A DNA stretch of 64,000 bases from Microbacterium lushaniae (GTDB lineage Bacteria > Actinomycetota > Actinomycetes > Actinomycetales > Microbacteriaceae): NCBI RefSeq assembly GCF_008727775.1, contig NZ_CP044232.1, positions 1,488,001 through 1,552,000 on the forward strand. Reading direction: 5' to 3'. The notes under the pieces are model-generated. The model saw nothing but the letters and a program-made list of their open reading frames with translations, searched no databases and was not told the origin of the DNA. Made by a program: the position numbers and the translations under genes. This document shows, one piece after another, positions 1 to 8,527 of this stretch. The first letter of the stretch is position 1. Every line of letters begins with the position of its first letter.

Positions 1-19
1 CCCGATGCGTGCCCGCCGA

Positions 20-25
20 TAAAGT
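20..25 (+). promoter_or_regulatory. -10 box of a probable leaderless promoter
   Basis: TAAAGT lies exactly 6 nt before the ATG at 32, the TANNNT-N6-start arrangement of leaderless actinobacterial transcripts. No TTGACA-like -35 box can be judged this close to the window edge. Confidence 0.4.
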
Positions 26-31
26 GGCGGG

Positions 32-463
<432 letters not shown>

Positions 464-491
464 CGCGGAGGCAGGCGCGGTTCTGCCGGGT

Positions 492-1592
492 ATGGACACC
501 GACGCGCTCCGCGAGGTCGATGTCGCCGTCCTGGGGGCGGGACAGGCCGGCCTCTCCGCCGCCTACCACCTGCGTCGGCGCGGGTTCTCCCCGGTGACGC
601 AGGCGGCGGATGCTGCGACCTTCGTGGTGCTCGACGGCGAGGCCGCGCCCGGCGGCGCGTGGCAGCACCGCTGGGCGTCGCTGCGGATGGCCACGGTCAA
701 CGGCATCCACGAGCTGCCGGGCTTCCCGGTGCCGCCGGCCGACCCGGACGCACCCGCGCGCGAGGTGCTGCCGCCGTATTTCGCCGAGTACGAGCGGCGG
801 TTCGCACTCGACGTGCAGCGTCCCGTCGCCGTCCGCGCCGTCCGTCCCGCCGACGACGACCCGCGCGGGAGACTCCTCGTGGAGACCGACCACGGCGCGT
901 GGTCGGCTCGCTACATCGTCAACGCCACCGGCACCTGGACCCGCCCGTTCTGGCCGCACTACCCCGGCCAGGAGCGGTTCCGCGGCCGCCAGCTGCACAC
1001 CGCCGACTACGTCTCGGCCGACGAGTTCGCCGGGCAGCGGGTGATCGTGGTGGGCGCAGGCATCTCCGGCGTGCAACTGCTGGAGGAGATCTCCCACGTC
1101 GCGACGACCTTCTGGATGACCCGGCGCGAACCCGAGTGGATCGAGGAGGACTTCGACATTCCCGCGCGGCTGGCCGCAATCGCCGGTGTGGAGGAGCGCG
1201 TTCGTCAGGGCCTACCGCCGGGCAGCGTCATCTCGGTCACGGGCATGCACTGGACCCCGTGGGCCGAGCGTGCGCGCGATCGCGGGGTGTTGGAACGCCT
1301 GCCGATGTTCACCCGCATCGAGGAGGACGGCGTGCGCATGCCGGACGGATCGTTCCTCGCCGCCGACGTGATCCTGTGGGCCACCGGCTTCCGCCCCGCA
1401 CTGGACCACCTCGCACCGTTGCACCTGCGCACGCCCGAGGGCGGATTCCGCGTCGGCGACTCGCGCTCGCTCGACGATCCCCGCGTGTTCTTCATCGGGT
1501 ACGGGCCGTCGGCATCGACGGTGGGCGCGAACCGCGCCGGCCGAACGGTGGCCGCGGCGATCGCCGCCGAGCCGGTCGGCGTGGACGCGTGA
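492..1592 (+). CDS. FAD-dependent NAD(P)-binding oxidoreductase (flavin monooxygenase-like)
   Basis: This 366-aa soluble protein has two dinucleotide-binding motifs: GAGQAG near residues 15-20 for FAD and GAGISG near the middle for NAD(P)H. It also carries a late ATGF motif (ILWATGF) and the segment FRGRQLHTADYV, which resembles the FMO fingerprint. The layout is that of bacterial flavin-containing monooxygenases or the related putative flavoprotein CzcO family. The substrate cannot be predicted. The open frame extends upstream to 198 but overlaps the YchJ gene there, so the ATG at 492, just after that gene, is preferred. Alternative family names are thioredoxin reductase-like or Baeyer-Villiger-like enzyme. 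Confidence 0.85.
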   Translation: MDTDALREVDVAVLGAGQAGLSAAYHLRRRGFSPVTQAADAATFVVLDGEAAPGGAWQHRWASLRMATVNGIHELPGFPVPPADPDAPAREVLPPYFAEYERRFALDVQRPVAVRAVRPADDDPRGRLLVETDHGAWSARYIVNATGTWTRPFWPHYPGQERFRGRQLHTADYVSADEFAGQRVIVVGAGISGVQLLEEISHVATTFWMTRREPEWIEEDFDIPARLAAIAGVEERVRQGLPPGSVISVTGMHWTPWAERARDRGVLERLPMFTRIEEDGVRMPDGSFLAADVILWATGFRPALDHLAPLHLRTPEGGFRVGDSRSLDDPRVFFIGYGPSASTVGANRAGRTVAAAIAAEPVGVDA

Positions 1593-1632
1593 GCGCGGCG
1601 TCAACCCCTCGTTTCCGCGCGGACGCGCCCAA

Positions 1633-1638
1633 TAGCGT
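1633..1638 (+). promoter_or_regulatory. -10 box of a probable leaderless promoter
   Basis: TAGCGT stands 6 nt before the GTG start at 1645. The same hexamer and spacing recur before the starts at 3459 and 31990, and before the minus-strand start at 5210. Confidence 0.5.
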
Positions 1639-1644
1639 GGGACC

Positions 1645-2289
1645 GTGACTGATTCCCGTGTTCTCATCCTCGGCGGCCATGGCAAGGTCGCCCTCCTTCT
1701 GGCCCCCCTGCTGGTGGCCCGCGGCGACCAGGTGACCTCCGTCATCCGCAATCCCGCGCACGCCGACGACGTGTCGGCCACCGGGGCCAAGCCCCTCGTG
1801 CTCGACCTGGAGGACGGGACCGAGCTCGGCGAGGCGTTCGCCGGATACGACGCGATCGTCTGGTCGGCCGGTGCCGGCGGCGGAAGCCGCGAGCGCACGT
1901 ACGCCATCGACCGCGACGCGGCGATCCGCTCGATGGATGCGGCGGAAGCCGCCCGCGTGCGCCGGTACGTGATGGTGTCGTGGATCGGGTCATCGCCCGA
2001 TCACGGCGTGGATCCGGACAACCCGTTCTACGCCTACGCCGACGCGAAGCTCGCCGCCGACGATCACCTGCGCGCCAGCACGCTGAACTGGACCATCCTC
2101 GGGCCGGGCGCCCTCACCCTCGATCCCCCCACGGGCCGGATCGCCCTCGACCCCGAAGGTGACGGGGCTGTTCCGCGCGCCGACGTGGCCGCCGTGATCG
2201 CCGCCACGCTCGCCGAGGACCACACCGTGGGCCGCTTCATCCGCTTCGGTTCCGGCGACACCCCGATCGCGGAGGCCCTCGCCCGCTGA
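1645..2289 (+). CDS. NAD(P)H-binding SDR-like epimerase
   Basis: The 214-aa protein has an N-terminal Rossmann fold with the atypical-SDR glycine motif GGHGKV (residues 9-14), then VTSVIRNPAHADDV. It matches the NAD(P)-binding domain 13 / NmrA-like group (YwnB and YtfG relatives) that act as small oxidoreductases or redox sensors. The middle segment YAYADAKLAADDHLR holds a Tyr and Lys that could serve as active-site residues. GTG is chosen because it follows TAGCGT by 6 nt. Substrate unknown. It converges on the FUSC gene, whose stop lies within 15 bp. Confidence 0.85.
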   Translation: MTDSRVLILGGHGKVALLLAPLLVARGDQVTSVIRNPAHADDVSATGAKPLVLDLEDGTELGEAFAGYDAIVWSAGAGGGSRERTYAIDRDAAIRSMDAAEAARVRRYVMVSWIGSSPDHGVDPDNPFYAYADAKLAADDHLRASTLNWTILGPGALTLDPPTGRIALDPEGDGAVPRADVAAVIAATLAEDHTVGRFIRFGSGDTPIAEALAR

Positions 2290-2307
2290 CGGATGCGCGT
2301 GCGTCAG
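2286..2307. terminator. possible bidirectional terminator hairpin between convergent genes
   Basis: CTGACG and CGTCAG form a 6-bp stem around a 10-nt loop. The hairpin covers both stop codons of the converging SDR and FUSC genes. There is no U-tract, so this is a weak call from position and symmetry. Confidence 0.35.
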
Positions 2308-3338
2308 TCGCCGACGAGGTTCTCGTGGATGCGGTGCAGGTCGACCAGCAGCGATCCCACGAGCACCCAGTGATCGGCTGACGGCGCGGCCACCTGCAGC
2401 GGCCGGGTGAGGGCGGGCGGCTCGGCGGGGGGCGTCTCGGCCGGGCCGGCGACCGCGCCGGCTGACACCCGCAGCCGCACGTCGTGGGCCGCGCGGCGCA
2501 GCTGCTCGGCGATGGCCCGTACCGACGGCTCGTCGACGATGCTCGGGTCGTAGCGGTCGACGACGGCACGGGTCATCCCGATCACCTGCGTGCTGATCGG
2601 TCCGAACATGTCGAGTTCCTCCTGCGCGCGGGCGACGGCGGTTCGCACTCGACGCCCCCGCGGGTTGAACGTGAGGGAGTCATTGGCTTCGTCGATGGCC
2701 TTCTCGGCGGCGTCTCGCATGGGCCGGAGCAGTCGCGCGGTCAGCAGCAGCTCCTCCAGCTCCGCCCTGGTGCGGGGATGGGACAGTGCGCCCGCCAGGC
2801 GGTCGAGCGCGTCGGCGATCTCGATGCCGAGCCCGTCGCTCTTGTCGCGAGCGGGGCCGATCGCCACCGGCGGCACGACGGCGAGGTTCACGAGGAAGCC
2901 GATCGCGGCGCCGATGAGGGTCTCCAGAACGCGGTCGACCGCGTACCCCGGCGTCGCCGTGCCCAGCGACAGCACGAGCAGCGCGCTGATGCCCACCTGG
3001 TTCGACGTTCCCGGGGTGAGCTTGAGCGCCCATGCCGCCAGGAGCGCTACGGCGGTGGCCAGCAGCGTCACCCACGGGTGGGTGCCCAGCAGGATGCCGA
3101 GCACCGACGCGATGACGACGCCGGCGACCACCCCGATACTGCGTTCGATGGCCTTCGTGAACGACTGATTGAGGCTCGGCTGCACCACCAGCAGCGCGGC
3201 GATCGCCGCGAACACCGGCAGCGGGCCCTGCACGAGCCACGCGGCGAGGATCCACGCCGCGACGACCGCGACGGCCGACTTCAGCACCTGCAGCAGCGGC
3301 CCGCGCCGGGGGGATCGGAAGGTCGCGGGAATGCGCAT
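2304..3338 (-). CDS. FUSC family membrane protein (aromatic acid exporter-like)
   Basis: The 344-aa protein begins with about 170 residues of closely spaced hydrophobic helices (for example VVAAWILAAWLVQ and LLATAVALLAAWAL), then a long cytoplasmic helical tail rich in Arg and Glu. This is the half-size layout of the FUSC / ArAE family, whose members include YhcK, AaeB and a plant aluminium-activated malate channel. ATG at 3338 is chosen because the hydrophobic block starts right after it; the open frame upstream is long but lacks membrane character. GACACT 6 nt upstream is a weak -10 candidate. Export of an organic anion is plausible; the substrate is unknown. Confidence 0.8.
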   Translation of the reverse strand: MRIPATFRSPRRGPLLQVLKSAVAVVAAWILAAWLVQGPLPVFAAIAALLVVQPSLNQSFTKAIERSIGVVAGVVIASVLGILLGTHPWVTLLATAVALLAAWALKLTPGTSNQVGISALLVLSLGTATPGYAVDRVLETLIGAAIGFLVNLAVVPPVAIGPARDKSDGLGIEIADALDRLAGALSHPRTRAELEELLLTARLLRPMRDAAEKAIDEANDSLTFNPRGRRVRTAVARAQEELDMFGPISTQVIGMTRAVVDRYDPSIVDEPSVRAIAEQLRRAAHDVRLRVSAGAVAGPAETPPAEPPALTRPLQVAAPSADHWVLVGSLLVDLHRIHENLVGD

Positions 3339-3446
3339 GCACCGAGTGTCGCAGGGACGACAGGGGGATGGTGCGGGGTTGCGCGCCGTCGGGCCGCCAC
3401 GCTGCGGATCGAGGCCTCCGGCGGCCAGCGCCTGTGACGGCGGGCG

Positions 3447-3452
3447 TAGCGT
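3447..3452 (+). promoter_or_regulatory. -10 box of a probable leaderless promoter
   Basis: TAGCGT lies 6 nt before the ATG at 3459. The spacer GGAGGC also looks like a Shine-Dalgarno sequence, so short-leader or leaderless initiation cannot be separated by eye. Confidence 0.5.
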
Positions 3453-3458
3453 GGAGGC

Positions 3459-3779
3459 ATGCCGGATCTGGAGCTCATGCGCCGCGACGTCCTGACGCGG
3501 CTCGAGCGCCTGGGCGCCGACGAGCGCTCCCTGTTGCACGACCGGGCCGACGGTACCGCCGACGACGAACACGACCCGGAGGGCTCGACGCTGTCGGGGG
3601 AGTGGTCGCGCGTGGACGCCCTGCGCCGGGCGGCGCTGGGCGAACTGGCGGAGATCGACGCCGCCATGGCGCGGCTGGCCGACGGCACCTACGGCATCTG
3701 CGCCAGGTGCGGCCGCCCCATCCCGGCCGAGCGCATGGAGGTGCGTCCGACGGCCCACCTGTGCGTGGCCTGCGCATAG
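3459..3779 (+). CDS. TraR/DksA-family zinc finger protein
   Basis: The 106-aa protein has a helical N-terminal half and a C4 zinc finger made by Cys81, Cys84, Cys102 and Cys105 (CARCG, then CVAC). That pattern defines the DksA/TraR C4-type zinc finger family, which binds the RNA polymerase secondary channel. Actinobacteria use short members of this type as general regulators, with RbpA and CarD covering other roles. It is monocistronic and converges on the HNH gene. Direct promoter targets cannot be inferred. Confidence 0.85.
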   Translation: MPDLELMRRDVLTRLERLGADERSLLHDRADGTADDEHDPEGSTLSGEWSRVDALRRAALGELAEIDAAMARLADGTYGICARCGRPIPAERMEVRPTAHLCVACA

Positions 3780-3854
3780 GAAAGGAGCCCTCGATCCCTG
3801 TTCCTGCGGCGCAGGGTGTCCGCGTCGTCGCATCCCTGAAGGGCTGGCCGGGCG

Positions 3855-5210
3855 TCAGAAGGGCGGCGGGCCTGCGTCGGGGATGAACACCACGCGGGGT
3901 GGGGGTTCGTCGGTGTAGGTGCTGCCGAGGGGGCTGGTGAACTCCAGCGTCCCGTCGGCGCGCTGCCGCACCGTCCACGCCGTCTCCGTCTTGAGGGTGT
4001 GGTGGCGGACGCACAGGTGCGAGAGGTTGCCGACCGCAGTCGGACCGCCGTCGTGGTGCTCGTGATTGTGGTCGATCTGACAGCGGTGCGCCGGCTGGCG
4101 GCATCCGAAGCCGCGGCAGTGCTGGTCGCGCGCCTGCAGGAACCGTCTCTGATCGGGGCGGGGTGTGTACCGGTCGACCTCGAGGACCGTGCCGGTGACG
4201 GGATGGACCAGCACCCGATCCCACCCGGGAGCGTGGGCGGTGAGCCGCCGGGCGGTGTCGGGGTCGATCGGGACCTGTCCGTGCAGGCTCGCACCGGAGC
4301 CGACGGCGCCGAGGAGAGTGAGGACCGGCACGACCACCTGCACGTGGGCCCGAACCGCGCCGAGCCCGCCCGGGTAGTGGTCGCCGGTGGTGGGGTCGAC
4401 GGCGGGTGCGCCGGTGAGGAGCATGTCTGCGGCCACATCCGCGCCGATCTGCGCGAGGGTGCGCGCGTCATCGACCGCCGGCTCGACGTCGGGCGCCGCA
4501 TCCGGTGCGGCCGTGTTGTCGTCGCCGCGGCGCGCGCGCTCGGCGTTGGCCTCGTCGCGGATCACGCGGGCCTGCTGCCGGATGCGGTCGCGGATCCCGT
4601 ACGCGATGGCGGCGGGAAGGCGCAGCTGGAGGAGGGCCATCCCGTCGTCGAGATCGAGGATGCTGACCCCACGGGTCTTCGCTGCGCACGCGTGGCGCTC
4701 ATCCATCCCCACCGGGTTGACGGCCTCGGCGAGCTCACGTGCGTACGCCTTCGTCCGACCCGGCGTCTCCTTGGCGGCGAAGTCGAGAACCGTCTGCTCC
4801 CACGCCCCGCGCACATCGTCGTCTGCGACGCCGACGCCCACCTCGAGGATCACGGTGACGTGCCGCTGGGAGATGCGCGCCTCCTCCAACGCCGCCACCG
4901 TGGCAGGCAGCTTCGCCACGAGCGTGTACGCGTCGTTCAGTTCCTTCTGCGCCGTGAGGTCGTGCACGTGCGTCGCGAAGGCGATCTCGGCGGCGAGCGA
5001 GCGCATGGGCATCTCGCGCTCACGAGAATCGCGCGAGGTCATGCGCGCCGTCTGCTCCAGGGCGACCTCGACGAGGGCGGCGTGATGGCGGATCCGCGCC
5101 GCCTGTGCCCGGGCGATGATGGCTTCCTGCTGCCGTGCGGCGGTCAGGCCGGCCCGCAGGCGGGCGGCATCGCCGGGGGATATTTCCCCAGGCCCGAAGC
5201 TGTTTTCCAT
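3855..5210 (-). CDS. DUF222 / HNH endonuclease domain protein
   Basis: The 451-aa protein has a long N-terminal DUF222 region and a C-terminal HNH nuclease module. The module shows CRGFGC, HRCQIDHNH and NLSHLCVRHHTLK: the His-Asn-His core plus CxxxxC and CxxH zinc-type residues. DUF222-HNH proteins are abundant multi-copy genes in Microbacteriaceae and mycobacteria. Their role is unproven; mobility or a 13E12-repeat origin has been suggested. The ATG at 5210 follows TAGCGT by 6 nt on the minus strand, which supports this start. No repeat arms or IS ends are visible around it. Confidence 0.9.
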   Translation of the reverse strand: MENSFGPGEISPGDAARLRAGLTAARQQEAIIARAQAARIRHHAALVEVALEQTARMTSRDSREREMPMRSLAAEIAFATHVHDLTAQKELNDAYTLVAKLPATVAALEEARISQRHVTVILEVGVGVADDDVRGAWEQTVLDFAAKETPGRTKAYARELAEAVNPVGMDERHACAAKTRGVSILDLDDGMALLQLRLPAAIAYGIRDRIRQQARVIRDEANAERARRGDDNTAAPDAAPDVEPAVDDARTLAQIGADVAADMLLTGAPAVDPTTGDHYPGGLGAVRAHVQVVVPVLTLLGAVGSGASLHGQVPIDPDTARRLTAHAPGWDRVLVHPVTGTVLEVDRYTPRPDQRRFLQARDQHCRGFGCRQPAHRCQIDHNHEHHDGGPTAVGNLSHLCVRHHTLKTETAWTVRQRADGTLEFTSPLGSTYTDEPPPRVVFIPDAGPPPF

Positions 5211-5216
5211 GCCTTC

Positions 5217-5222
5217 ACGCTA
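5217..5222 (-). promoter_or_regulatory. -10 box of a probable leaderless promoter
   Basis: Read on the minus strand, TAGCGT is followed by GAAGGC and the ATG at 5210, giving the N6 spacing seen for many genes here. Confidence 0.5.
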
Positions 5223-5339
5223 GCGGGGGCCACCGACATTGCCTCCGCGCCCGGATGGGTCGGCGACGACCCTGTGGAGAACCCGCGTTCTCCACAGCGC
5301 CGCATCCGAAGTGCCCGATGTCTTCGCCCCCCGGCGACG

Positions 5340-5633
5340 TCAGTCGTCGCTGGAATGCAGCCCGCGTCTGGCCGAGAGCAGGGTCGCCTCGGGATGCTCG
5401 GCCATCACGCGCTCGGCGGTGTCGAGCACGTCCCGCACGTGCGCGGGCGACTCGGCGACGACCGCGACGCCGATCTCCGCGCGGCGGTGCAGGTCGTGCG
5501 CGCCCGTCTCGGCGGCCGCCGCCTCCGTGCGCCGGCTGAGGCCGGCCAGGATGGGGCGCAGGATGCTGCGCTTCTCCTTCAGCGAGTGCACGTCGCCCAG
5601 CAGCAGGTCGAACGCGATCCATCCGACCCACAT
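5340..5633 (-). CDS. DUF503 family protein (YlxP-like)
   Basis: The 97-aa protein begins with MWVGWIAFDLLLGDVHSLKEKR, the hallmark opening of DUF503 (YlxP), and ends with HSSDD. YlxP is usually encoded between infB and rbfA and has been linked to 30S ribosome assembly, but here it sits downstream of an NTF2-like gene with a 1-bp gap (TGACATG). That placement suggests co-translation with its neighbour rather than with translation factors. Family membership is confident; function is not. Confidence 0.85.
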   Translation of the reverse strand: MWVGWIAFDLLLGDVHSLKEKRSILRPILAGLSRRTEAAAAETGAHDLHRRAEIGVAVVAESPAHVRDVLDTAERVMAEHPEATLLSARRGLHSSDD

Positions 5634-5634
5634 G

Positions 5635-5991
5635 TCAGGACGCCGACGCGCGTGGCGCCATGAACCACTCCACGAACCGCCGAGCACGGCCGTCGGAGGC
5701 GAAGTGCACCTCCCACAGGTTCGAGTACCTCTCGTGACCGGGGTAGTCGACCCATCCCGTGACGATGCCCAGGTCGTCGTTCTCGATGAGCACGCGCAGG
5801 TCGTACACGGGCTCGGCGGGCTCGTCCTCACCCCACATCGCCACGATGGCGTCGATTCCGATCGCCGGGGCGGGATCGTCGGGGCGGAACCAGTATTCGG
5901 CGTCGTCGGTGAACAGGGCGCGGACGTCATCGGGGCGCTTGGTGCGCCACGCTCGCTGGTAGCCGGCGAGCCAGTCGCTCGTACGTGTCAT
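5635..5991 (-). CDS. NTF2/SnoaL-like protein
   Basis: The 118-aa protein has the compact cone-fold pattern of the NTF2/SnoaL superfamily. It shows an N-terminal helix (WLAGYQRAWRTKRPDDVRAL), then FTDDAEYWFRPDDP, and repeated strands ending in YSNLWEVHFASDGRARRFVEWF. Such proteins are small lyases, isomerases or binding modules, and no catalytic assignment is possible. It is the upstream gene of a two-gene unit with DUF503. Confidence 0.75.
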   Translation of the reverse strand: MTRTSDWLAGYQRAWRTKRPDDVRALFTDDAEYWFRPDDPAPAIGIDAIVAMWGEDEPAEPVYDLRVLIENDDLGIVTGWVDYPGHERYSNLWEVHFASDGRARRFVEWFMAPRASAS

Positions 5992-6069
5992 GACTCCGGT
6001 CTACCGGGTCGGGGCCGCCCACGCCACGACGTTTCGCGTGACGCACTGTGGCCGGGAACGGCGCCTGGG

Positions 6070-6075
6070 TACGCT
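6070..6075 (+). promoter_or_regulatory. -10 box of a probable leaderless promoter
   Basis: TACGCT lies 6 nt before the ATG at 6082. Confidence 0.5.
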
Positions 6076-6081
6076 GACGCC

Positions 6082-6591
6082 ATGACCACGCTCGTCCTCA
6101 CCCTCGTCGGCGACGATCGCGCCGGCATCGTCGCCGCCGTCGCGACGATCGTCGATGCCGCGGGAGGCAACTGGGAGAGCAGCCAGCTCGCGGAGCTCGC
6201 GGGGGCGTTCGCGGGCATCGTCGAGGTCTCGGTGCCCGACGAACGCGCCGACGAGTTGCGTGAAGCGCTGAGCGGTATGGACGGGCTCGTGACGGTCACC
6301 ACCGTCGCCGCCGCATCCGCAGCCCACGCGCCGGCGCGGCACATCGCACTGCAGGTGCTCGGCAACGATCGCCCCGGCATCGTGCGCGAGATCACGGCTG
6401 CGCTGAGCACGCACGGCCTCAGCATCGACCGGATGACCACCGAGGTGCGGGATGCGGCGATGTCGGGCGGCCGGCTGTTCGAAGCGTCGATCGAGGCACG
6501 GGTTCCGGCAGGGCTGAACGTGGAAGACGTCCGCGGTGAGCTCGAGCGCGTGGCCGCGGAGATCCAGGTCGACCTCGCCGTCAGCGACTGA
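6082..6591 (+). CDS. double-ACT-domain protein (GcvR-like)
   Basis: The 169-aa protein is two ACT domains in tandem (about residues 1-80 and 87-165). Both carry the signature turn: GDDRAGIVAAVA in the first and GNDRPGIVREIT in the second. This is the layout of GcvR, the glycine-cleavage regulatory protein, and of other amino-acid-sensing ACT repeats. Gram-positive members have no proven partner. The open frame extends upstream to 5239, but the ATG at 6082 follows a -10 box and begins exactly at the first ACT strand. Confidence 0.85.
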   Translation: MTTLVLTLVGDDRAGIVAAVATIVDAAGGNWESSQLAELAGAFAGIVEVSVPDERADELREALSGMDGLVTVTTVAAASAAHAPARHIALQVLGNDRPGIVREITAALSTHGLSIDRMTTEVRDAAMSGGRLFEASIEARVPAGLNVEDVRGELERVAAEIQVDLAVSD

Positions 6592-6653
6592 CGGGCTCGG
6601 TCAGCCGGCCACGCGGGCGGTCGGTTCTCCCGGCGTCGACGTCACCCTCCGCC

Positions 6654-6718
6654 GAGACACCACTTTCCGCCTGAGACACCCGGCGTCGCCCGGTGTCTCG
6701 GACGGGATGTGGTGTCTC
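6654..6718. repeat. four GAGACACC boxes at exact 19-bp spacing, two direct then two inverted
   Basis: GAGACACC occurs at 6654 and 6673, and its complement GGTGTCTC at 6692 and 6711, so every box starts 19 bp after the previous one. The whole is a 65-bp palindrome centred near 6686. It lies in the gap between two convergent genes and its last box overlaps the stop codon of the DUF3054 gene. It could fold as one cruciform or two alternative hairpins, and could act as a bidirectional terminator, a repetitive palindrome or a protein-binding array. Confidence 0.75.
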
Positions 6719-7085
6719 ACCGTCTGCGCAGGGCAGCGATGGCGCGCCACCCGACCAGGAAGGCCAGGAGCGTCACGGCGGCCACGACGATGAAGGCCAC
6801 GGCGGTGCCCTGTCCCGACACCGCGCGCAGCAGCATCCCGCCGGCGACTGTGATCGCCCACACCGGCACGCCGGTGCGCAGGGCAGCGGCAGGGCGGCGC
6901 CACGCCAGGACGATCAGCCACCCCGCGACGAGGGAGACGAGGAAGGGCCATGCCGTCTGCGCCAGACCGGAGCCGCCCGGGCCGAACGGGTCGCCCTCGT
7001 GCGTGGCGCGGCCGATGGCGGCGAAGACCGTCACGAGGAGGGCGTCCAGAGCGAAGGCGCCCAGTGCGGCGCGGCGAGTCGACAT
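6717..7085 (-). CDS. DUF3054 family membrane protein
   Basis: The 122-aa protein has four predicted membrane helices and matches DUF3054, which is typical of Actinobacteria. It begins RAALGAFALDALLVTVFAAIGR, contains the internal motif GWLIVLAWRRP and closes with LAFLVGWRAIAALRRR. Function is unknown. The start has GAGAAT 6 nt upstream, a weak -10 candidate. Confidence 0.8.
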   Translation of the reverse strand: MSTRRAALGAFALDALLVTVFAAIGRATHEGDPFGPGGSGLAQTAWPFLVSLVAGWLIVLAWRRPAAALRTGVPVWAITVAGGMLLRAVSGQGTAVAFIVVAAVTLLAFLVGWRAIAALRRR

Positions 7086-7130
7086 GCCTCCATTCTCCCC
7101 GCATCGGCGGCGTGGACGGTGTCGGCGGGA

Positions 7131-7700
7131 TCACTCCAGCAGGTGCACGCGGGTGGCGATGAGCCCGCCCACCAGCGCGCCGAGCCCGCCGGCGGCCATG
7201 TCGCCGATCGTGTCGGCGTACTCGACGAAGATCTCGTCGGTGATGAAGGTGTAGCCGGCCCACTCCACCATCTCCCACAGGGCGCTGATGGCCAGCCCGA
7301 TGATCGTCACCAGGACGATCGGGGTGCGTGCGGGCGGGCGCGTCCCGATCACAGCGGGGATGACGCGAAGGCGGCCGGCGAAGACGTACAGCATCACCGC
7401 GAGGGCACCGGTGCACTCGAAATGCACGAGCAGGTCCCATCCGGGCACCATGCGGTACAGGTCGATGACGTTGCTCCATGCCGCCACGAGCACCGACACG
7501 CTGAAGAGGATGTCGAACCCCGCCCGCACGCCGAGGAACCGGGGGAGCACGAGCGCGGGCAGCGTGAACGCGAGGATCCCGGCGTCGGTGGGGCTCCACA
7601 CGAATCCCGCGACGAACACGCTCAGCAGGCCGGCCACCCGCAGCGCGTCGGCGACCCATTCGGCGGCGCCGGATGGCGGGCGCAGGAACCGTTCGATCAT
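7131..7700 (-). CDS. multi-pass membrane protein, DUF2238/YjdF-like
   Basis: The 189-aa protein has about six membrane helices. Conserved polar residues inside the membrane part include DLLVHFECTGALAVMLY and ALWEMVEWAGYTFITDE followed by DTIGDMAAGG, which are typical of the YjdF/DUF2238 family. The ATG at 7700 overlaps the stop of the upstream phosphohydrolase gene (ATGA), so the two are translationally coupled. The open frame continues upstream, but inside the other gene. Function unknown. Confidence 0.75.
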   Translation of the reverse strand: MIERFLRPPSGAAEWVADALRVAGLLSVFVAGFVWSPTDAGILAFTLPALVLPRFLGVRAGFDILFSVSVLVAAWSNVIDLYRMVPGWDLLVHFECTGALAVMLYVFAGRLRVIPAVIGTRPPARTPIVLVTIIGLAISALWEMVEWAGYTFITDEIFVEYADTIGDMAAGGLGALVGGLIATRVHLLE

Positions 7701-8527
7701 GCGACGGCGCCCCGCATCCGCACGACCACCTGCACCGGCAGATGATCCGACGCCCGACCGCCGCGCACCGGGCGGGCACCGATGCCGGCGCTCACGACGT
7801 CGAAGCCGCGTGCGTGGATCGCGTCGATGCGCGTGCCGCCCGAGCGCGGCCGGCGGCGGCTGGCGTACGTGCCCCACTCCCGCGTGAGATGCGTGCTCGC
7901 GAGCGCCCACGTGTCGGCGAATCCGGCGGCGTCCAGCCGTCGCCGCGGGGCGGACTCGGGCCCGGCGTTGAAGTCCCCCGTGATCAGGGCTGCGCCGTCT
8001 CCGGCGTTGTCGGCCAGGATCGCTGCCGAGCGCGCCCGGGCGAGGGGGGAGAGGACGTCCAGGTGCGTGTTGATCATCAGCAAGCGCGCCCCGGTGGCGC
8101 GGTCGGTGAATTGCACGCGGGTGAGGATGCGGGGGAACAGGGTTCCCCACGACCGCGAACCCGCGACGTCGGGCCGTGCCGAAAGGGCACGCTGGTCCCA
8201 GTCGACCAGTTCGAGGCGGGCATCGTCCCAGAACACGGGGCAGCCCTCGCCCCCACCGTCGGCGTCGCGGCCCCGGCCGACGAAGCGGTACGAGGCGCCC
8301 AGCGCGTCGCGCACCACGTCCGCCTGATGCGGCAGCACCTCCTGCGCGCCGAGGATCGTCGGCTGCTCACGGCGCAGCAGCGCGCGCATGCTGTCGCGTC
8401 GCCGCAGCCAGCCCGCAGAGCCCTTGCGCGCACGCAGCACGTTGAACGTCATGACGGACAGCTGTGGCGCCGGCACCGGCCCGATCAGGGCGTCGTTGTC
8501 AGGCACAGCGTCCCGCCCTCGCGCCAT
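7697..8527 (-). CDS. endonuclease/exonuclease/phosphatase (EEP) superfamily hydrolase
   Basis: The 276-aa protein shows the EEP fold motifs: LSVMTFNVLR at the N-terminus, ILGAQEV with the metal-binding Glu, LLMINTHLD, ITGDFNAG and finally RASDHLPV. These place it with DNase I-like and sphingomyelinase-like phosphodiesterases. No signal peptide is seen, so it is probably cytoplasmic. Its first 29 bp overlap the end of the glycosyltransferase gene. An internal start just before MTFNVLR is possible, since the EEP core begins there. Confidence 0.85.
   Translation of the reverse strand: MARGRDAVPDNDALIGPVPAPQLSVMTFNVLRARKGSAGWLRRRDSMRALLRREQPTILGAQEVLPHQADVVRDALGASYRFVGRGRDADGGGEGCPVFWDDARLELVDWDQRALSARPDVAGSRSWGTLFPRILTRVQFTDRATGARLLMINTHLDVLSPLARARSAAILADNAGDGAALITGDFNAGPESAPRRRLDAAGFADTWALASTHLTREWGTYASRRRPRSGGTRIDAIHARGFDVVSAGIGARPVRGGRASDHLPVQVVVRMRGAVA

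Noticed and set aside
3855..5210. DUF222-HNH gene as an active mobile element
   Set aside because: No terminal repeats, target duplication or intron signs are visible around it.
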